Of a DNA stretch of 64,000 bases, positions 1 to 13,459 are shown one piece after another (the first letter of the stretch is position 1; each line of letters opens with the position of its first letter). The translations under genes were made by a program, and so were the position numbers. The notes below the pieces were generated by a model that was given only the letters and a program-made list of their open reading frames with translations, was not told where the DNA came from and made no database searches. Source of the stretch: Onchocerca lupi (Eukaryota; Nematoda; Chromadorea; Rhabditida; Onchocercidae); assembly GCA_028564675.1 (NCBI GenBank), contig JAOVVO010000145.1:62001-126000 (forward strand). Reading direction: 5' to 3'.

Positions 1-326
1 GTGGTGGTAGAGGGCCAATGGATGGGGGCACTGGTAGGCCTAGGAGTGGAAGAGGTGGTGGTTTTAATTTTAACAATCTCTTGGGTGGTCTTGGAGGTGT
101 TGGTTTGGGTCATCTAGCCGGTCAACTCTTAGGTGGTGGTGGTAAACATCGTAATGTTCCCGCTTCGCCAGGTTACCAGGGTGGTGGTGCTTATCCCGCA
201 GCACCATATCAACCTAGTGCAGGTTACGGAGGTGGTACCCGTGGTAGCCGTGGCGCCACTACTGGTGGCAAAGGACTTTATCCAACAGTTGCGGTGCATG
301 ATGAAGGTGGTGGAGGTGGATGGTAA
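1..326 (+). CDS. C-terminal part of a glycine-rich protein (5' truncated by window edge)
   Basis: The frame is open from the left edge and ends at a stop at 324-326. An ATG at 18 lies in frame, but codons 3-17 before it (GGRGP) are also open and glycine-rich, so the true start is probably outside the window. The product is low-complexity: a GGGFNFNNLLGG block, alternating Gly/Leu, then Gly/Ala/Pro/Tyr, ending in VHDEGGGGGW. No cysteine motif or membrane segment is visible. I do not recognise the family; such tails occur in secreted structural proteins and in RNA-binding proteins alike. A possible poly(A) signal ATTAAA lies at 654-659. Other open frames through this GGT-rich DNA are shadows of the repeat-like codons. 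Confidence 0.6.
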   Translation, partial: GGRGPMDGGTGRPRSGRGGGFNFNNLLGGLGGVGLGHLAGQLLGGGGKHRNVPASPGYQGGGAYPAAPYQPSAGYGGGTRGSRGATTGGKGLYPTVAVHDEGGGGGW

Positions 327-3300
327 ATCATCAAACAATCAACCGGAGGATTTGTTACCTGATCAATTCTTATGTTACTTGAATTCCTACCCTTCACAAC
401 GTAACAATTCATGTTATTTTACGGTAGACCATATGCGCTTTTTTTTTTGATCGTAAAGATGTTAGGATAGGAACGAAGTATCAAGAGGGATCAGGTAGTT
501 GGACTGGAATTAACATATTTCCGGCAAGATTAACTGGAATGATCCATCTTTCTTTTGATTGGAATTCAATTAAAGACAATTTAAATGAAGAGATTTGTTA
601 TCCGGTTTTCAGGAAGTGATATTATTCGACATGTCAATATGAAATGCTTTTGTATTAAATAATTATTGATGAATAATTGCTTATTGATGTATAATCGTTT
701 TGATCAAAGGAGATTATTAATTAAATTAACAAGAAATTATTTATGTAAGAAAAGAGCAAAATTGATCATTGAGTAAGCATCTGTACATAATAATTAATAT
801 ATGGATTTTTAAATTTTATTAGATTATTATCTGAAATTCCTTTTTTCCGAATGGAATTGAAAAATTTAAAGCTTAAAAAAACTTGAAACATTTGAAATAC
901 TTTCGATTTTTGATGCACAAAATATATGCATTATTCATCTTTGCTTTCTTTTACATCTAATTCATTTATACTTTCCATTTTTAAATATTTCAATTGAGAG
1001 AATTTTTCACTCTCATTTTCAGCATTTTGTTCAATCTGATTTTCAAGCATTGACGTAATATTATACATCATACAATTTCTTCGTTACTAACGAATTTCGA
1101 TAAATCGTAGGTTAAAATTGAGATAAATTTGAATAAGCTAAAATTAAATTTTCTTGAAAATTATTCTTTGCTCCATTTGCATATTTCCACCTGACATGTA
1201 TTGAGTTTGATATGCTTGAAAATATGATTGATCATATTGGTGCATAAAGTAATACTGTATTTAATCATTCATATTAAGAATGATGCATGTATTTGTCATA
1301 ATCCAAATTCATACTGCTCAATTTACTGTCATTTCAATTATTGAAACTTTTCTTAAAGAAATGGATCAAATAATTACATTGATTAGCATAATATGGGAAA
1401 AAAAGTTTGTTACAGTAACCTTGGAGCATTTTTCTCTTCTTATCATTCTTATCATTATCAGATGACAGTAAAGAGTCATTCAAAAGAATGCTATGAAATT
1501 GATGATGACATGTATATTTGACGTATATTTTAGAAACAATAAATTTTAATTATGAGAATACCTGTAACATACCTTTTGCTGTGAATTGTTTTGTAATTTT
1601 TCATGCTTTTTGCTAATCATTATGTAAATAGACGTAATCAGTTGTAATCTTCTCTGACTAATTAACAGCAACAGTCTTCTCTGAATAATTAATTATTTAG
1701 GACTTTTGTGCTATAACTCGTGAAAATTCCTAAAAACGTCGGAAAATTCAACAAATTTCGTGACAGATAAATGGAAATAAAGAACTCGAGCTTTCTTCGA
1801 AATCCAAAGCGGTCATTTGTGCAAAAAATTTCCATTTTTTCGAAAAGAAATCGATTTATAGTAGTGAAATAATGGTAAGAGTTAGATTTATGAAATATAT
1901 ATGTTGCTTAAGCATGGTTTTAGGTGATGAAGTCCTTGGCAAAACTAAACTTTAAATATTTAATTGAATTTTCGTTCATTTCAGTTCCACTTTCAGTACT
2001 TCGATTTATTCTGCAAGAACTTTCCTGTTAATTGTAAAAAAAGGAAAGAACTTTTTCCTGTAATATACAAAAAAAAAAAAAAAAAATTTTCACAAAATGC
2101 TGGATGAAATGAAAATTCATTTTTCCTTTATCCATTTCTTCCAGTATTTAATCAAAAAGTCATCCCATTGGTCATCATTATCATCTTCTGGAAGAAAAAA
2201 ATGATTAGAATTTTTCTTCCAGCAAATCGGTCGCAACAACAGTTCAAGTTTCTAGTAACAAAAGCATCAAAGAAATACTCATAACATATATTTCGATGAA
2301 GTGTTCTTTTTTACCTCTTTACGTGAGTCACGTGTTTTGAGGAAGAATTTAAAGTGGAATTCGAAAATATTACTAATCAGAAAATATGAGATGCATTCGA
2401 CATGTATGAATAGTATGTTTCATTTCCGGAAACTTTTGTACTATTCTGATAATTTGTTATCAATAAGTCATTAGAATGTTAAAGACTTTGATAAAATAAA
2501 CAAAAAAAAAAAAAAGAAAAATTGTATAAAAACCGACGATTTAATGGAACCCATACGCTTGACAACAAACATTCCGAACTTCCATGAAAGTGTTGATTTT
2601 TCAAACATTTTCTTCTTTGGCTTGAAGAATATTCTTCTGATATTGATATTTTTGAATCGGATTTTTACGATATTTTTTGTGGATGAATTTAGCATAATTC
2701 TGGTCTTATTTTAGAATAATTATTATCTAGAGATTGAATATCAGGAATGTGAATGAATTAGATTAAAATCAAATAACTAATTCTTGATGATCTGTAAATA
2801 ATAAGCAAAAGGACACCGAGCAAGAAAAAAGAAACGACTTTCAAGAATTAAGAGATTATGATACTAGAACAATTCCTATATCACTCGAGAACACTGTGCT
2901 AATAATGCATTTTAAAGAAAGAATTGTATTTAATATATTATATGTATTATAAATACGCGTAGCAACAACATCAGAGTTGTCAACAATTTATAATTATACA
3001 GAAACAATTGAATTAGAATCTTCTCATTCATTACCCGCAAGCAATGGTAATTCAAATTCATTAAGGAAAAAGATGAGAGAATGAGAGAATCTTCTACGAG
3101 AAAGACGATTACCATACGTTTAATCAAGCGTATATTACGTATAATATCCAAATTTTATACATTTTATAGCATCTTCTAAGATCAGTAATCCTGAAACTAA
3201 ATCAATGATAACTTTTACCAGTACAAGATGGAAATGAATAACAATGGATATAAATGTTAAACTGATGGCCAAAATATACCTATGCTGCAGATTGATCTAA

Positions 3301-4234
3301 ATAATTGGATGATTTAATATGAAGATATTCTAGGCCTATTTAAAATTCAACAATGGAAATAGTCTGACAATTATCCACCATATATATATATATATATAAT
3401 TTGAATTTTTTGGAAATAATTTATGCTACAAAAATCGATAACCAATATCTATTCATCGTCTGCCAATGAATATATGAGACAATGGTGACAATGATGATTG
3501 GATTGAAAGCGAAAGCATCGAGAAAAAAGATAGGTAATGAATATTTTCAAACCGGAAAATGAGAAAAAAAAGGAGAGATAATTGATCAAGTTTTGTTTTC
3601 AACAATTACAGAAACATTTGACTTCCATGATAATAATTCGATTCCATTTGCCTAATTAAAATCAAATACATTTGACATTATACGGCAAGTAATAATAAAA
3701 TACAATCAGCGTAATAGAAAAGACGATATTCTAACTTCCCTTCTAATAAAAGTCAGTATTCCTTTTCTTAAGTAAATCACTTATTTATCCATCAAAACAA
3801 AAAAAAAAAAAGGAAACTAATAACATTTTATGATTATTTTAATCTTCGGAAAAAAACACTGTTTTTTAAAATAAGACTATTCATGATTCCATATTCTTTC
3901 ACGAGATTATTCGGAAAAATCAACATTTTTTATATATGCTTTTTTCTAATGATGTTCAAATAATCAATATTCCATAATTCTTGACATCAATCGGGGATCA
4001 ATAGTTTCTTTTTTAACAATTATTCAAGAAATGAGTTTTTTCTAATTTCTTCAAACTACAACAAGATAATCCTAAAAATCATTATTTTCATGTTTTTAAC
4101 AAATTACTTGAAATAAAACATGAAATAATTGTTGCAAAAAAATCTTGAATGATGTAGAGAAATCGCAATCAAAACTGAAATGTATAAAAATGAAAAAGAT
4201 GAAAGCGCATAAAATATACAAAAACATTCTAAGA
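327..4234. other. Intergenic region between the Gly-rich gene and egl-10 (convergent)
   Basis: About 3.9 kb with no supported coding exon. It is AT-rich with poly-A runs at 2070-2087 and 3800-3811 and a (TA)n microsatellite at 3381-3398. Both flanking genes end into this region, so it should contain their 3' UTRs. A composite TGAGTCACGTG (AP-1 site overlapping an E-box) occurs at 2324-2334. Open frames of 60-75 codons here have no coding character. Confidence 0.6.
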
Positions 4235-7200
4235 TTAAATCAATTCAGTAGATGGTGTCGACGATGATGTTAGAAGAGTAGCATTGGCATTAGACAATGT
4301 CATTCCAGCTCCCGATGATGCAACATTGGCTGATACTGTCATCTGTGTTTCACGACGAACCATACTGGATGAGAAACCCGGCAAATTCGGAAAACGAATA
4401 CCTATTTCACGTGTTACTTTCATCGGTACCTAAAATAACGCATTCATTTTACAATCTCATCTATTTTTCTTTTTTTTTTTTTTTTTTGTAATTAATTAGT
4501 AAGCAATCGATCAATCCATCACTAATTCACATCACATTAAGATTATTGAAACAGTACATAATTTGGTTAATGAAAATTATAATTCCAACCAAATTCTGAA
4601 CTGCAACAATATTGTGTTTATCAGCTCTCTCTTTTGAAAAAAAAAAAAAAAAAAATTGACATATGCATAAATCTCTTTCCTATCCTCTTTCGAATTTCTT
4701 AATTTGAGAAATCCAAATCAAATATGGATAGAAAAAGAAATATCATGAAACTGAAGATTTAATAATTGAAATTAGAAAATTATAAACACGAAAAATAAAG
4801 CCCTGAATAAAGCAAAAAAAAAAAGAAAAAAATCAGAAAACGAGAAATGAACAAAAAGATTCATTTTTCATTTCTCAATGCCAGCTGTTTAAAATTCATA
4901 AAGTATTTTTGATTGATTATCAAATATTGAGACCGATCAAATTATGCTATTTTCAATTTGAAACGTGTTTACATAGAAAATTGACGTATATCGAATAAGA
5001 AGATCACTTGAAAACGCACAGATTTATTACGAGAGAGTATCATTCAGTTGCGTAATAACAAGAAAATAAAAAAGTAAATGAGAAGATTAAGTATAAAGTG
5101 CCATTTCGATTTAACTATAACCACCAAGTTTTCTCTGATAAATCTTAGAGAGAAATCGAAGATATAAAATGTGAATAATTTCAAAAAATAAAAATGAAAC
5201 AAGCAAAGATCAATTAATATGTACATGCTTTAATAACTTTTAAGCTACCATTGAAGATGACAAGAAAGTGAAACTAAGGTTTAGACAAGATAACTGCCCG
5301 ATAAAGTGCTATTCCACCTGAAGAACATGATGTTAATGGTGACGATAACGATGATAATGATGATGAAAGTAAAGTTATGATGTTAATATTCGTTGGGGTA
5401 ATGGAAATAGTAGTAGCTGCTTAGCTAATGATAATATTAATCATGAAAGTACGACGATTCCTGCGGCGATACATGCTATCATTACGTGAACTACGTAAAA
5501 TCTGTAATGTTTCACGTGCAATTAATGTTGAAAATAGTACAATCAATGAAAAAACAAAATGGAAAAAAATACATACAGAAACGTAACAAAATAAAATAAA
5601 GTAAAAAACCGAAATAATAACAAAAGAAAAACTAACGAAATTAGGAAATAATTATTAATTGATAAATCTTAAAATCTATTTAAATAACTAAACAAAATAT
5701 TCGTAGCATCCTACGATTGGAAAGAAATTCGATATCAGCTCATAGATTACCGTCGGCTTTTATCCTTCATCACAATTCACGACCGATGATTATTTCAATA
5801 TCACAAAATATCATCAGTTTAGAAGAAAAAAAGTTGAAAGTAAATATATTTCACTTAAAAGTTAACAAAGTTCTTTTTGTTCATTAGCACCAGAAGTCAA
5901 TTACGAGACATATCAATAGTACTTATTAACAAAAAAGTAAGCTTGCTTTTGCAAACATGTTAATCATTAATAAAACTACATAAATAATTGGCATAAACTT
6001 TAAAATTAAAAAACATATAATGAAAAAAATCGAAATTCATGTCATTGAAATGTATACAATAACGTCAAGTGATATTCAAATTTCCCAAAAACTATATTAA
6101 AGTTAATTCTGCACATGCTTTTATTAGAAAAAAAGAAAATACTGTGCTAGAGTTAGTAGTTATCTGCAATTCAGCTAATAAACTGATATAAAATGAAAGG
6201 TAAAGGAGATGGAATAATGTTTTTCTTTTTTTCAATTAAAAAATTTTTCCGGTTTATGTCAGTTTGGTTCGTCAAAAACAGGAAATCCATTTTTGACAGA
6301 ATTTCTAATCGAAACTTCCCTTAGTAATTTATAATGATTTGAAATATAGATATTGCAATACAAAAAAGCATGCAAAGGCTTTTTAAAAATAATTTAATCA
6401 TATGGAAAAAATCATTAGGGAAAAAAAGGAAAATCAGAAAAGTTCTCAAAAACCAAGACTTTGGCAAAAAATGAAAAGATAAAAAACATAAATCCCGTTA
6501 TTTTCAATTAAAAACTTAACTAAGAGAATTGATTAGTCGATATATTTATTTTTTACCTTGCTATAAAATACGAGAAGTCAAGATTCAAAATCTGATCAGA
6601 CAGAAATATATTCGGGAATTACGTTGCCTTCTGTATCAAATGCCACTTTTAGAGAATAAAGCATGATCTTATTAAAATTACCGTCACAATTTGTACTCTA
6701 AAATTAACCTTTTTTTTCGACTGATTGAGCAATTCTTTATAATTTTCGGAACGCAAAAATCGTTGATAACTATCATTTTTCATCAAACAAAAAATATGGT
6801 CCTGAAATTTATACGATCTATATATGGATGGAATTACTTTTTGATATGCTTCGCTGTGAACTTTATTCGATGAATACTAATAACATATGTAGCATGTTTT
6901 CACATCAATGACGATTATTACATTAAACAATCCCAGATCTGTACATTACGATCAATTGGTATTGCCGAAATTTCGGCGCTGACATAAATCAATAATTCGA
7001 ACCGACTTTGAATAAGTTACTTCCATCAATATTTGGTAGTAATTATTTTTGAAATTATTTAGTCTATAACAAAACAATTAAATTGGGAAAATAATTAAAT
7101 CTTTACCGCAGCTTCATCAAATGACCAACGGTTTGGATTTTTCAAATTTTCTTCCGTCTGTTCCATCACTTTACAATCAATATTTACTGGTGAAGTCGCA

Positions 7201-10200
7201 TTTTTATCAATGAATTCATTGTATATTTCGGTCACTAGTACAGGTACCATACGACATGCACATTTTCGTAATTTTTGAACCTAAAAAGTAAAATGCTCGG
7301 TTTTACTACTTTACTAACCAAATAATCAAAGCATTAATTTAAACAAATTTGATGAATTAAACGAATTCGTTGTCTACTATTAATTTACAGCTTCCTAATG
7401 ATCCTTTTTTTGCTATTTGACTAAAAATATTTATTATTCTATTTGCTATATCAAGCAAAAAAAATCAAATCATCCGATGTCCAAGAATATATGAATACAT
7501 TCATGTAAATTTTTTATAGGATATAAATTAGATTAAAAATCTTATATATCTCACTTGCCACCACATAACAGTCGAATAAAGCTGATGAAGAGAAGGATCA
7601 TAAGTGAAATAAAAGTGAATATATTTCGTTAAAAATAAGGAATAATAATTCAGAAAACTCGCCTGCCACCAAAAGCGTAAATTTTCTCCAGAATACTCCT
7701 TATCGGAGAATTTCTGCAATGTTTCCCTGCCTATTTCATCACATAATAATTCTTCAAAGCTTTCTTCCCATAATTTCAAACGACGCATTGATATATCGCC
7801 AGTGCTGAAAATGAAAAATATATAGCTTCGTATGAATATTTACTTCAATCAATTAACAAGCAGGCAAAATGACTTATTACTAATCTAAATTGATTCAAAT
7901 TTCTCTCTCTCTTACAACCCTTTTTCTTCATATTAATATGATAAAATTAACAGAAAAATGCAAAGTTTAAATATTTTTCTACTGATGACGTTTTAAGTAC
8001 GGATTATTCACTCAATTACGTAAAAAAAAAAAAAAAAAAATGAGTTATTCATTTAATTACTTAATAAAGTTGTCTAACACTATTTTTATAAATTCATAAA
8101 AAATTTCCATTATGGAAACAATGTATAATATAATCTTTCTCTTTTATTCCACTTCAATTTTTTATAAATACTCATTACATTTTGTCATGTTGCCAATAAT
8201 CAACAGTATCCGAAATCCACGGATTTGGATGACTTTGGAAATGATCAGCCGCTGTGCCAGGCTGGGTGAGAAATGGATCGAAAACACGACGATGGTCAAA
8301 ATATTGCAAATAACTGAAGAAGTAACATAACAAGATATATATGACTTTATTTATAAATGCAAAAACTAATCAAATACTAATGTATTTATTTCTGTTGTGA
8401 TTTCTGCCAAATTTTAACCTTGTTATGTAATAATTTAAGTTGATGATAAATAACTAAAGATGAATTGAAGACAAACTGAAGATGATAATGGTAATAAGAA
8501 AGCTTAACATTTGCCAATCAATCTTGGTTACAAAGCTGTTTTTCAAGTGAAATTTTAAAAGAAAACAAATAAAGTTAAACACATTGGATGATCCGGAACG
8601 AAAAGATTGAATATATATGAGAGGGGATTCAAATTTTATTGAAAAATAAAGATGAAATTTTTAAAATTTCAATTCAATGCATTGATTTTCAATTTATGCT
8701 AACGAAATAAGATAAAAAACTTGCTTTTCGACAACCTTGGATGTTTTCAGAACGTTTTTTGTTAGCCGCGCTTCTAAAGCACTAATCTGAAAACGAATTA
8801 AAATATTTAGAAATGCATAAAAACAATTTTTAGTGAGGTACAAATGGCTATGCTTTTCTAATACTCTTTAATAATATCAAATGGGCTGAATAGAACCAAA
8901 GTACTGATCATCATACAAACAATAACTAAAATGAAGCCTAACCGTTTAGAGGAGAAATTGGAAGAAAGTTGATCATATCGCCTATTTATAAAAATCGAAT
9001 AAAATTTAACCGCAGTTTCGATTTAAAAGAATCCTTTTCTCTGACCCTAAAGCTTTCATAACAATTCTGAAGCATTAAAACATGCCAATTTTAACGTATT
9101 CTACGCCACTTACAGAAAAATTCACATTAATCATAGAAGATTTCTCATCAAGCCCAAATCACATACCTCCTGTTTTAATGTGTCTTGCACTCGAGTACAT
9201 CGTCGAATACCAGGTCTTTGGCTATATGGTCGCACGGATGGTGAAGATAATACATAGGATGATGATTGTTGACTTGTCACGGAAGAAGAAGAATTAGCCG
9301 CACCGTTTAAAATAGAACTTGAGCAAGAAGGTGCTTGTGCAGCTGCATGTGCAGCTGCAGCTGATGTCGAATATGGTAAAGTGATATTCGAACATGATGC
9401 AACAGCAGCATGAGTAGTTAAACTGTACTTTGGTCGTCCTAGAATTATTCGCATAACTTTTACTAATACCCAAAAATTGTTTATAATTGCAGCAAAAATA
9501 ATTAAGATTTGCAACATATAAATTTTCGCTGAAAAAAAGCGAAAAGAGAATCCTTCTAATCGACAAAATGGAAAAATAATCGCTCTTGAAATTATAAAAA
9601 AATTAGACGAAAATAATCATCTAATATTTTTTTTATTTAAAGAGCAATTATTTTTATAATATATTCTAATATTTTTACTATTTTTATTGTTTTAGCAATT
9701 GGTATTGTTAGTTTCATCCATCTTGTAAGATTTTGTGTAACTGAGCTATATAATTATAAAATGACAGAGAATTTCTTTTGAGTTCCAATATTGTCGGAAA
9801 TTCCGAAAAATGGTTTAATTACGCAAGCTTAAGATCGAAAAGCGCGACGATAATTCCAAATGAACCGCCAAAACGATAAACATGTTTGCCACCAAAAAAA
9901 GAAACATGTTTATTACAAAGGATAAACATGTTTCCCGTCAAAATGATAAACATGTTTCCCGCCAAAATGCTTTAATTAACAAAGAAACAAAGCGAATCAT
10001 GAAGTGACAAGTTGAAAATCAAGAAAGAAGGAGGAGTCCGAAAAAATATAAAAGGTTCGGATTTATGAAAGCAGCATTCTTTCTAGAGAAAATTTTCTTA
10101 AACGGTTTTTGACGGGAGCAGTTTTGTACTAACTATAACAGTTTCACTTAATTCGATGCTTCAACAGCAACAATTCAACAAACCCGATCGACATGAGAAA

Positions 10201-13200
10201 CAATTCGACAGAAGGCTATTGTTGGTATTCCCTATATTCATCGTGTATTGTTCATTCTTATTTTTATTATTGTAAAGTGCGATATTATTTATAATATCGT
10301 ATAAATCCAATAAAGGTTATTATTGACCTAGTGAATTCACCACATCAAGAATATCTTCAGTCCGAATTACAAATCAATCAGATCTTTCTTTCCCAAAAAA
10401 TATGTTTGTTTATTTTTTTTAGAGACATATCTCGAATAAACCGAATACTCCTCATCATCATACCTGATCTTGATAGTTTCCGGAAATCAACTTCTGTAGT
10501 GTTTACGCAACCTGGTACAGGCCTATGAACATCCCAAAAAGCACGCTCTTGACTGTCCAAAATTTGTCGTTCTTGACGGTCACGTTTTTTGTCGACTCTA
10601 AAATAAATATATGAAATTGATTAATAAAGATTAACTCGATATGTGCTGCATCAAAATTATGCTAACGTCCGAAAATGGAAGGGAAACCTAGGTAAGAAAC
10701 AGAAAAGTTTCAAATTCAGAAGTATGGCAAAAATATGGTCTGATATCATAATTGCTGTTTCAAAAAAAAAGAAAAATACAGATAATCTATAATGACTATA
10801 TGATGTTTCACTATAAAAATCTCTTCCAATATTCAATATTGCAAAAATAATGGTCAATATCATAGATTGGGAATTGAAAATATCTAATTTAAAATGATAA
10901 CTTTTACAAAAGTATGGCAATGCTGTAACATTTTATGGAAATATAAGTGAAATAAACACCTATATTGAGCTTCAGCTTGCATATAAATAAATTCCCACTT
11001 CCGGCTGAACATTTTTTGTAATTTCGCTAAATTCTCCGCTTCGAAATCTTCCAATTCCAAATGAGCTTTATTTTGCATAGTGCGCTTACACAAATACACA
11101 GCTGTAAATGACTAGAAAAAACCTCAAAATACTAGTAAAATTTTTCCCAAATAAAATCGACACCTTCAATTTGTGACATATAGACATCCGTACCATTCGA
11201 TCAAATGTCAAATTAGTCGACCATTGCAAAAGTCATTTAATATGACTTTCGGCAATTAATATGCCGATAATTAATAATCCAGTTTTTCTGATAAACAAGC
11301 TCTTGAATAATTATGCCCGATATGCAACCGATTTTTGGGCATCGATTGCACCGTATAGAGAAACTTAATGATCTTGGAAGATGTTGCATCAATTACTCAG
11401 TCTTATTTTTATACTAAAATGGAAAATTCCCCTTTATATAAAATTTAAGATATTGATGATAAAATACAAACATCCTTTAAGATAACGGCCTGTCGTATAT
11501 ATATATTATTAGTGAAAAAAGTAACAAATGTGGATTAACAAGATTGAAAGCAAAAGTGTAAGAAAAAAGGAAAGTAACCAACCGTAATCCATATTTTCTG
11601 GTTCCCAACAATTTGATGGCCAAAAATAGGGAGTTTGAAATCGATAAAAAGTACCGTCATTTTTTACAGTTAAAACATGATCATCAATTTGAAATAAATA
11701 GCCATGAGATGCGATTAAATGGGATAAATGAAGTGCATCAGCTGAAAAGAATTTTTCCCTATAATTTTCATTCCTGAAAATGACAATTGATTTACTAAAA
11801 CGCTTTAAGCTAATTGCTTATTTTCTCCAAAAAATAAAAAAAAAAGAGAAAAAAAAATCATATCCACTAATTAATATAACTATCTGCTTAATATACGTAC
11901 CTATTATATAACGTATTTTATGTTATAGTATCACTAGTATTAAAACTCTCTGATTACAGAATCAGTTAAAAGTTTAGATATTCAATAATCATTAAAATTC
12001 TTATTGCATTTCCGATGATCGCTATTAGTTGCGACGTATCAAATATGATCGAAAGAAACCACCCCGTATTTCCCACCAAGATTTGCCGTCCTATTGGTGT
12101 TTGCAAGAGCATACCAGAAATGGAAAAACTAGGCGGTAAATTCATTGAACGATCATTTTAAAGATAACATTTAAACTTCGCCACCAGATATAGATTACCG
12201 AAAATGATTCATGATGTCAATCCATCTTTCAGTTATGTTTGTCATGATTTAAATCACACGATCTTATATTTTTGCTTTTTTCCAAGATACAATCCAACGA
12301 TATTAACGTTGAATTCATAAAAAGTAAAAGTTGAAAAAAAAATCAAAATCGAAAAGTTTAAACACTGGAATTTACTCAGTGTTTTTTGTTTTTTTAAAAT
12401 TGATAATGAATATGTATTTTCAAAAAAAAAAAAAAAAAAAAAAAAAACAGATGAATAATATAGTTTGAATAATTAGTTTGAATAATGCCATACATGATTC
12501 TGATATTAATTTACGGGAATTGGTTTTAAAAATTTTCAAACGAATCATCTTTATATTTTCTTACTTGCGACTTTTTTTAATTCGATTAATTCATAAATCA
12601 AATCATCATATTTTCTAAATATAAAATATCATTCATCAAGTTTAATTATTAATAATTCGAAGCTTATAATTCATCCACTGAGACAAATTTCTAAACTAAA
12701 TTAAATCAATCATATTCTAATAGCATGAATGATAAATGCATGTAAATCCTGTCAGTAAATATACGAATTCCGGGAAGTGGAGGAAGGAAAAAAAAAAAAA
12801 AGAAACATACCGAGATCTGTCATATTCATATTTTTCATAATCCAAGCGATGAGATCTTGACCAGTAAAAACGGAAGGAATCTGAAATGAAAAATCTATGA
12901 AAAATAAATCAATGAATCTTATTAATACTCCCATTCGAATAGTATAATCTAACTTTTTCAAATGGATATGCCTGCTTTTTTTTTTTTTGCCTCTCTTGTC
13001 CATTGTATAATAAAATAAGATAGATGTAATTTCATAGCCATAAAATTGAAGAATAACAAAACTTTCAAACAATTACTAACCAACGAGAATATTGACAGAA
13101 ATAGATCGTCATAAAAGCAGAATAACGGAAAAGTAATAAAGAAATCATAAAAATTTTATGTTATTGGGGAATATAGTTGTTGAAAAGTAAAAATTCACGA

Positions 13201-13425
13201 TACGGTAAAAATGAAAAAATTTTTATTATGAAATGATCATTTTCAAATATTTAATAAGAATAGCCAGATTTTTATAACACAGCAATCCTATTTAAATAGA
13301 TTGAGAGTTAATTATTTGTCTCAATCTTGGATTGCTCAGCAGTGGTAAAAGAGTTATTTTAAAACTTCTGCTCTGTTTTCAAAAATTTTACATTTTTTAT
13401 AAATTTGATAATTTTAATCAGATAT

Positions 13426-13459
<34 letters not shown>

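Noticed and set aside
133..450. Second plus-strand frame and a minus-strand frame over the Gly-rich end
   Set aside because: Shadows of GGT-rich codons in the real frame; the composition mirrors the repeat.
6985..7015. GGTTCGAAT on the minus strand, like a tRNA B box
   Set aside because: No A box or acceptor stem at the right distance; the surrounding DNA cannot fold as a cloverleaf.
8704..8786. GT donor (TTATTTC|GTTAGC) for the egl-10 GGL exon
   Set aside because: Phase is correct, but it inserts seven residues into the GGL domain where the C. elegans protein, as remembered, has none; the GC donor at 8725 fits exactly.
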